From the NCBI GenBank assembly GCA_002167805.1, contig NHBT01000002.1:39053-45803 (forward strand): DNA of 6,751 bases, given 5' to 3'. The position numbers and the translations under genes were made by a program. The notes beneath the pieces are model-generated. The model was given only the letters and a program-made list of their open reading frames with translations, ran no database searches and was not told where the DNA came from. Below, in pieces: positions 1 through 4,639 of the stretch; position 1 is the stretch's first letter, and the number at the start of each line of letters is the position of its first letter. This DNA is from Owenweeksia sp. TMED14. Its GTDB lineage: Bacteria > Bacteroidota > Bacteroidia > Flavobacteriales > Schleiferiaceae.

Positions 1-471
1 ATGGACCCCTATTCTAGTATAAGTGATGCTATTGACATTTTAAAAAATGAAGTTCAACTAATAAAAAAAGGCAGTGTCTTTTGTTCAAATTCTTGGGGGT
101 ATGTTGGGAATGATTATTTGAATCAAATGATTGAAGTCGAGTGGAAAGATTCACTCTCTGATCTCATGATTTTTTTGCTTGCAGTTGAAAAAAGAATGGG
201 AAGGAACAGGAATTTAAAATCAAAGGATTATGAAGATAGAATTATTGACTTGGATATAATCCTTTGGTCAGAGGGGAAGTTTTCCTCAAAAAATCTAAAA
301 GTACCTCACCCTAGAATGGCGGATAGACGATTTGTGTTGGTCCCCTTAAATGAATTTTGGTCGGATTGGATCCATCCTGGAAAGAAAAAGGATGGTAAGG
401 AGTTATTGACTACTTGTAGCGATGAAAATTTGGTACATTTGTATCAATTAAACGAAAAAAATAAAAAATGA
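1..471 (+). CDS. folK: 2-amino-4-hydroxy-6-hydroxymethyldihydropteridine pyrophosphokinase (HPPK), 5'-partial
   Basis: HPPK transfers pyrophosphate from ATP to 6-hydroxymethyl-7,8-dihydropterin in the cytoplasm, the step before dihydropteroate synthase in folate biosynthesis. Seen here: a DYLN motif (38-41, family form D-[FY]-LN), E63 followed by GRNR (67-70, the loop arginines), the metal-binding pair D83/D85 in IIDLDIIL, and VPHPR (101-105) followed by R109/R110 and FVLVPL. The ATG at position 1 is probably internal. Family members begin with a short beta strand ending in GSN, and here the sequence opens directly after that point (MDPYSSISDAIDIL aligns with the residues following GSN), so about ten codons lie left of the window. 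The loop before DLD reads YEDR instead of the more usual [WY]-G-P-R. The TGA stop overlaps the next gene's ATG, suggesting co-transcription. The family assignment is secure; the exact start cannot be seen. Confidence 0.93.
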   Translation: MDPYSSISDAIDILKNEVQLIKKGSVFCSNSWGYVGNDYLNQMIEVEWKDSLSDLMIFLLAVEKRMGRNRNLKSKDYEDRIIDLDIILWSEGKFSSKNLKVPHPRMADRRFVLVPLNEFWSDWIHPGKKKDGKELLTTCSDENLVHLYQLNEKNKK

Positions 472-1202
472 AATACGCAATTTTAGCCATAGTATCATTA
501 GCTTTTATTTCCTGTGCTCAAATTAAGGAGCTTGAAGCCACAGTTGATACTTTGAAAGGTGATTTGGCAAAAGTCCAAGTTGATAATGATGGTGATGGTG
601 TCTCGGATGCTTTTGACCTTGAGTCAAATACTCCCAAAGGTGCTCTTGTTGATGGATCTGGTCGGGCATTAGACCTTGATGGAGACGGAGTTCGTCATGA
701 ACTAGATGTTGATCCTTTTACCCAAAGAGGCGCCCGTGTAGATGCGTCAGGTAGGGAATTGGATAGCGATGGAGACGGTGTCCTTGATTCGAAAGATCTA
801 GAAAGAAACACTCCTGCAGGTGCCCTAGTAAACTTCCAAGGAAAAAAAATAGAAGGTACTCTGAGCAATAAAGTAGCTGCTGCTTTTATTCCAGAAATGC
901 ATTTCTCTACAAACTCTGCTTCTTTGTCTTCTGAAGACGAAGCTAAATTAGCTGTAGTTGCGAAGATGATGCGTGCAAATCCTAGTCTACGTCTTTGTGT
1001 TATTGGACATACGGATAAAACTGGCTCAGAAAGAGTGAATTTAAGAGTGGGTGAGCGAAGAGCGAAATCTGTTGTAAGATCTTTAACTACAACCTTTAAA
1101 ATTTCTGAGGCGAGATTTGAAATCAAATCAAAAGGAGAATCAGAATTATTAAGCACAAAAAATAATCATAACCGAAGAGTTGAATTTCAATTTATCAAAT
1201 GA
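468..1202 (+). CDS. OmpA-family lipoprotein with thrombospondin type 3-like repeats
   Basis: Probable outer-membrane lipoprotein that ties the membrane to peptidoglycan. Residues 1-15 form a short signal peptide (K2, then a hydrophobic stretch) ending in FISC, a relaxed lipobox of the kind common in Bacteroidota, with Cys16 as the lipidation site. Residues 17-37 (KELEATVDTLKGDLAKV) look like a short coiled coil. Residues 39-128 are three 30-residue repeats with the acidic D-x-DGDGV calcium-binding core. Residues 141-244 are an OmpA C-terminal domain: MHFSTNSASLS, GHTD with D183, and ERRA with R198. These match the two residues that bind diaminopimelate in OmpA and have the same 15-residue spacing; NRRVEF follows near the end. 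No beta-barrel is present, so it resembles a Pal-like protein more than OmpA itself. The start is fixed by the signal peptide; the ATG sits in the folK stop (ATGA) behind an A-rich leader with no Shine-Dalgarno sequence. The specific cellular role is unknown. Confidence 0.9.
   Translation: MKYAILAIVSLAFISCAQIKELEATVDTLKGDLAKVQVDNDGDGVSDAFDLESNTPKGALVDGSGRALDLDGDGVRHELDVDPFTQRGARVDASGRELDSDGDGVLDSKDLERNTPAGALVNFQGKKIEGTLSNKVAAAFIPEMHFSTNSASLSSEDEAKLAVVAKMMRANPSLRLCVIGHTDKTGSERVNLRVGERRAKSVVRSLTTTFKISEARFEIKSKGESELLSTKNNHNRRVEFQFIK
582..851 (+). repeat. Three in-frame 90-bp repeats encoding 30-residue TSP3-like units
   Basis: Protein residues 39-68, 69-98 and 99-128 of the OmpA-family lipoprotein align without gaps. 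Each unit has a D-x-DGDGV core, then a D at unit position 12, then usually NTPxGALV or a variant, and a G-[RK]-x-[LI] ending. This is the thrombospondin type 3 pattern seen in many OmpA-family proteins, where the acidic core binds calcium and stiffens the linker. Unit 2 is the most divergent: it has H77 where units 1 and 3 have the ligand-type D47 and D107, and PFTQRGARV in place of the NTP-GALV stretch. The nucleotide copies have diverged, so this is an old duplication kept at the protein level. Confidence 0.85.
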
Positions 1203-1222
1203 TTGAGCTTAGATAAAGTTTT

Positions 1223-1249
1223 AAAAAGGGGTGCATCGCATCCCTTTTT
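1223..1249. terminator. Bidirectional Rho-independent terminator between the lipoprotein and trmH-family genes
   Basis: The arm AAAAAGGGGTGC pairs with GCATCCCTTTTT across a 3-nt ATC loop, giving 12 pairs with one G-T wobble. A T-rich tail follows on the plus strand, and the A-run becomes a T-run on the minus strand, so it can end both convergent transcripts. It starts 20 nt after the lipoprotein stop codon and its last base is the last base of the methyltransferase stop codon. Confidence 0.85.
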
Positions 1250-1779
1250 TATTTAAAACGATATTTTTTGCTGGCCTCCCAAAGAACGGCTCCCCCACAT
1301 ACACTCACATTTAAGCTGTGCTTTATTCCAAATTGGGGAACCTCAATGGCACCATCACAAGAGCTTAATGTTTTTTCATCTACTCCGCTGACCTCATTTC
1401 CAAAAACCAGAGCAATTCCCATTTCAGGATTGGGGATTTTTTCAAGACTTTCAGCTTCGTGCACTTGCTCAATAGCAAGAACTAAGTACCCTTTTTCCTT
1501 TGCGTCTAAAATAGCTTCTTCTCCATTATCAAATCCAATCCATTCAACAGATTCTGTTGCCCCCAAGGCAACCTTGTCTAGTTGCGTATGTGGTGGCCTT
1601 GCACAATATCCACATAAAGAGATTCCTTTGAGCCCAAAAGCATCTGCAGTTCTAAAGAAACTCCCTACATTATGCGCACTCCTTATATTCTCTAATATTA
1701 TCCATACCGGGACTTTATTTGATTTAAGATATGATTTTAAATCATGACGGTTTAACTCATCAGTCTTTTTCTTTTTCAT
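1249..1779 (-). CDS. TrmH/SpoU-family RNA 2'-O-methyltransferase
   Basis: A cytoplasmic S-adenosylmethionine-dependent enzyme predicted to methylate a ribose 2'-OH in tRNA or rRNA. All three SpoU motifs are present in 176 residues. Motif 1 is ENIRSAHNVGSFFRTADAFG (30-49), with N37 and the probable catalytic R43. Motif 2 is ALVFGNEVSGV (123-133). Motif 3 is IEVPQFGIKHSLNVSV (145-160), with the SLN that helps form the trefoil-knot SAM site. There is no N-terminal L30e-like substrate-binding domain, so it is a minimal SPOUT enzyme, expected to dimerise. The motif 1 form resembles TrmH (tRNA Gm18) more than TrmL, but the substrate cannot be read from the sequence, so I give no symbol. The lysine-rich N-terminus (KKKK) may aid RNA binding. 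The gene is convergent with the lipoprotein gene and divergent from mutS across 87 bp, so it appears to be transcribed alone. Confidence 0.9.
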   Translation of the reverse strand: MKKKKTDELNRHDLKSYLKSNKVPVWIILENIRSAHNVGSFFRTADAFGLKGISLCGYCARPPHTQLDKVALGATESVEWIGFDNGEEAILDAKEKGYLVLAIEQVHEAESLEKIPNPEMGIALVFGNEVSGVDEKTLSSCDGAIEVPQFGIKHSLNVSVCGGAVLWEASKKYRFK

Positions 1780-1829
1780 ATTAACCCGAGTCTTTTAAAC
1801 ACTTTCAGCGAGGTGATGTAATGACTTCT

Positions 1830-1837
1830 TATATTCG
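1830..1837 (+). promoter_or_regulatory. Possible -7 element for mutS
   Basis: TATATTCG matches TAnnTTTG at all but one fixed position and would give mutS a leader of about 20 nt. No good -33 TTG lies at the expected distance. It directly abuts the minus-strand candidate at 1838-1845. This is a weak call made because mutS must be transcribed from this gap or from further upstream. Confidence 0.2.
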
Positions 1838-1845
1838 CAAAGGTA
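1838..1845 (-). promoter_or_regulatory. Candidate -7 element for the trmH-family gene
   Basis: Read on the minus strand, this is TACCTTTG, an exact match to the Bacteroidota -7 consensus TAnnTTTG. It lies about 58 bp ahead of the methyltransferase ATG, giving a predicted leader of roughly 50 nt. The best upstream TTTG (minus strand of 1871-1874, inside the mutS coding start) is 25 nt away, longer than the usual 19-21, so the -33 part is weak. Confidence 0.35.
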
Positions 1846-1866
1846 AGGCCGTTATTTTTTTTAAAT

Positions 1867-4452
1867 ATGTCAAAATCCTCCAAAGAAACTCCCTTAATGC
1901 GTCAGTTTAATTCTGTGAAAGCTGAGCATCCTGAGGCTATTCTATTATTTCGTGTTGGAGATTTTTATGAAACTTTTGGAGAGGACGCGATAAAGGCATC
2001 AAAGTCTCTAGAGATAACACTTACAAAGAGAAGTAATGGCGCTGCCGCTGCAACAGAATTAGCTGGCTTCCCTTATCATGCAATAGAAACGTATTTGCCT
2101 CGATTAGTAAATGCAGGATATAAAGTGGCTATATGTGAGCAACTAGAGGATCCTAAGTCGGTAAAAGGAATTGTCAAAAGAGGTGTCACAGAATTGGTGA
2201 CACCCGGAATCAGTCATTCTGATAATTTGTTAAAGAGCCACTCGAATAATTTTTTAGCCGCTGTTCATCTGGATAGAGATAACGGAGGTATTGCTCTTTT
2301 AGATGTCTCCACAGGGGAATTCCTCGTCGCTGAAGGTTCATATCTTGACATTGATAAATGGATACAAAGTTTTGATCCAAAAGAAATTGTTTACGATCGA
2401 AGAAACAGATCTGATATTATTACTAAGCTATTAAGAGATCGGACCCCCTCAGGGATCGAAGATTGGGTTTTTCAATACGATTATGCAGAGGAAAAAATAC
2501 ATGGTCATTTTAAATCAAAAAGTTTAAAGGGGTTTGGATTGTCTGATGCTCCCCTTGCAGTTATTTCTGCTGGTGCATTATTTCATTATCTAGAGCAATC
2601 CAAATATGATAATAAATCCCATATTCAAGGAATCCAACGTTTAAGGGTATCTACCCATTTATGGATGGATCGATTTACGTTGAATAATTTGGAGCTTTTT
2701 AATACCTCTTTTGCAGGGGGAACATCAATGCTGGATGTCATAGATGTGTGCTTGACCCCTATGGGAGGGAGAATGTTAAAAAGGTGGCTTGCATTGCCCT
2801 TAACAGATTTGAAAAGCATAAAGCAACGTCAAAATGCTGTTGCATCAGTCTTATCATCAGACGGCTCGAAGGCCATTGAGGATAATCTCAGCTTAATATC
2901 AGATTTAGAGCGCCTCGGGACTCGACTTTCTACGGGGAGGATAGGCCCAAGAGAGTTAAAACGAATAGCGGAGAGTCTTTTTTATGTGCGAGAAATAGGG
3001 GAAACATTAAATGGTGTAGATGCATGGATGCCTTATTTAGAAAAATTAGATCCTTTAGACAGGCTAACAGAACTAATTAATGAAACTTTAGCCGATGATT
3101 TGCCCTTACTTGCATCTAAAGGAGGTATTATTCGCTCTGGGTTCCATGAAAAGCTAGATAGTTTCAGGAGTTTAAAAGATGATTCTAAATTCCTTTTGAA
3201 AAAGATTTTAGAGAAAGAGATTGAATCAACAGGAATTCAGGGACTAAAAATTAATTTCAATTCTGTTTTTGGTTATTATTTAGAAGTTCGAAATTCACAA
3301 AAAGAAAATGTCCCTGATAATTGGATAAGGAAGCAAACTTTAGTTAATGCCGAAAGGTATATTACTGAGGAGTTAAAAACCTTAGAGGTGGATATTTTGA
3401 ATGCCGAATCTAAATTATCGGATCTAGAGTCAGAATTATATGCGGACCTTATAAAAAAGGCACAGTCATTTGTTTCCCCTTTATTGATGAGTGCAAAATG
3501 TATTGCCTCGGTAGATGTTTTATTTGCTTTTGCTCGATTGGCGAAGAAAAACTCATGGTCGATGCCAAAATGGAATGATGATCAAAAATATAAGGTTGTT
3601 GATGGGCGTCATCCCGTTATAGAGTATAGTTTTCCTGAGGGTGAATACTATGTTCCAAATGATATTAATTTGGATTCAGAGAAAGAGCAGATATTATTAA
3701 TTACAGGGCCCAATATGAGCGGAAAGTCTGCTTTGCTTCGTCAGACAGCACTGATTTCAATCCTTGCTCAAATGGGTAGCTTCGTTCCTGCAAAATCATC
3801 GAGTTTATCGATATTGGATAGACTCTTTGTACGAGTAGGGGCAAGTGACAATCTTTCTGAAGGGGAATCTACTTTTATGGTCGAGATGTCTGAAACGGCA
3901 AGTATTTTAAATGGTTTAACGGCAAAAAGTTTGGTTCTTCTCGATGAAATTGGTAGAGGTACTGCCACCTATGATGGGTTAAGCATAGCTCAGTCAATTA
4001 CCGAATATTTGCATTCTCACCCGCATCGACCTTTGACTCTTTTTGCGACGCATTATCATGAATTAGTTTCCTTAGAAAAATCATGTGAGAGAATTATAAA
4101 TAAACATATTACTGTTCGAGAAGAGAAAGGGAATATTGTCTTTTTGAGAAAATTAGAATCCGGGGGGTCAAATCATAGTTTTGGTATTCACGTTGCAAGA
4201 ATGGCAGGCATGCCACAAACTGTAGTTTTAAGGGCAAATGAATTGCTCGCTGAGTTAGAAGAGTTGCATGGTGAGAAAGTTGAAATTATCCAAAAGGACA
4301 CTTCAAGCTATCAAATGTCTCTTGTACAATTTGAAAGCCCTGAGTTAGAAGCTTTAACAAAAGAATTAAAAGAGTTGGATGTAAATACATTGACTCCCAT
4401 TGACGCCTTACTTTTAATACAACGATGGAAATCTCTTTTGAATAAAGCCTAA
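1867..4452 (+). CDS. mutS: DNA mismatch repair protein MutS
   Basis: MutS recognises mispaired and short looped-out bases after replication and, through ATP-driven sliding-clamp formation, recruits MutL. At 861 residues it is close to E. coli MutS (853), and the ATPase motifs fall at nearly the same numbers. Seen: the mismatch-wedge motif GDFYE (31-35; F33 stacks on the mispair, E35 contacts it) in domain I; Walker A GPNMSGKS (614-621, K620); the trans-acting signature loop EGESTF (S668, T669); Walker B LVLLDE (689-694); GRGTATYDG (696-704); and ATHYHE with H729. The C-terminal region has the MutS1-type ending LTPIDALLLIQRWK. All domains appear present and there is no frameshift. Ala700 replaces the more common Ser of GRGTSTYDG, a change also found in eukaryotic MSH6. 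The ATG at 1867 is preceded by an AT-rich leader without a Shine-Dalgarno sequence, and the protein starts at the usual distance from GDFYE. This is MutS1, not the recombination-related MutS2, which lacks the GDFYE mismatch domain. Confidence 0.98.
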   Translation: MSKSSKETPLMRQFNSVKAEHPEAILLFRVGDFYETFGEDAIKASKSLEITLTKRSNGAAAATELAGFPYHAIETYLPRLVNAGYKVAICEQLEDPKSVKGIVKRGVTELVTPGISHSDNLLKSHSNNFLAAVHLDRDNGGIALLDVSTGEFLVAEGSYLDIDKWIQSFDPKEIVYDRRNRSDIITKLLRDRTPSGIEDWVFQYDYAEEKIHGHFKSKSLKGFGLSDAPLAVISAGALFHYLEQSKYDNKSHIQGIQRLRVSTHLWMDRFTLNNLELFNTSFAGGTSMLDVIDVCLTPMGGRMLKRWLALPLTDLKSIKQRQNAVASVLSSDGSKAIEDNLSLISDLERLGTRLSTGRIGPRELKRIAESLFYVREIGETLNGVDAWMPYLEKLDPLDRLTELINETLADDLPLLASKGGIIRSGFHEKLDSFRSLKDDSKFLLKKILEKEIESTGIQGLKINFNSVFGYYLEVRNSQKENVPDNWIRKQTLVNAERYITEELKTLEVDILNAESKLSDLESELYADLIKKAQSFVSPLLMSAKCIASVDVLFAFARLAKKNSWSMPKWNDDQKYKVVDGRHPVIEYSFPEGEYYVPNDINLDSEKEQILLITGPNMSGKSALLRQTALISILAQMGSFVPAKSSSLSILDRLFVRVGASDNLSEGESTFMVEMSETASILNGLTAKSLVLLDEIGRGTATYDGLSIAQSITEYLHSHPHRPLTLFATHYHELVSLEKSCERIINKHITVREEKGNIVFLRKLESGGSNHSFGIHVARMAGMPQTVVLRANELLAELEELHGEKVEIIQKDTSSYQMSLVQFESPELEALTKELKELDVNTLTPIDALLLIQRWKSLLNKA

Positions 4453-4470
4453 TAATTTCATTTTTAATGA

Positions 4471-4500
4471 TTGTTAAGGAGTTATTTCTTTCTATTTTTG
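4471..4500 (+). promoter_or_regulatory. Bacteroidota-type promoter for the tRNA-Gly gene
   Basis: TTG at 4471-4473, a 19-nt spacer, then TATTTTTG at 4493-4500 matches the -33 TTG / -7 TAnnTTTG promoter of the Bacteroidota primary sigma factor. Transcription would begin around 4505-4508, a few nucleotides before the mature tRNA 5' end at 4510. It lies entirely in the 57-bp gap after the mutS stop, so the tRNA need not depend on mutS read-through. Confidence 0.75.
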
Positions 4501-4509
4501 TCGCCCACT

Positions 4510-4582
<73 letters not shown>

Positions 4583-4590
4583 CGAAAATA

Positions 4591-4617
4591 AAAAGGCCAG
4601 CATGATGCTGGCCTTTT
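4591..4617. terminator. Bidirectional Rho-independent terminator after tRNA-Gly
   Basis: AAAAGGCCAGCA pairs perfectly with TGCTGGCCTTTT across a TGA loop (12 pairs). It begins 8 nt after the tRNA and ends 22 nt before the stop of the convergent T9SS gene. T-runs on both strands suit it to ending both transcripts. Confidence 0.88.
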
Positions 4618-4639
4618 CTATTAATTGTTTTCTTTTATC

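Noticed and set aside
1..3. ATG as the true folK start
   Set aside because: The N-terminal beta strand and GSN motif that every HPPK carries would be missing. The ATG corresponds to the residue just after GSN.
695..1156. 153-residue minus-strand open frame
   Set aside because: It is the shadow of the lipoprotein gene, whose repeats, lipobox and OmpA motifs are clear on the plus strand.
1268..1747. 159-residue plus-strand open frame
   Set aside because: It is the shadow of the RNA methyltransferase, which has all three SpoU motifs on the minus strand.
2625..3968. Two short minus-strand frames at 2625-2819 and 3768-3968
   Set aside because: Both lie inside mutS, antisense, with no recognisable motif.
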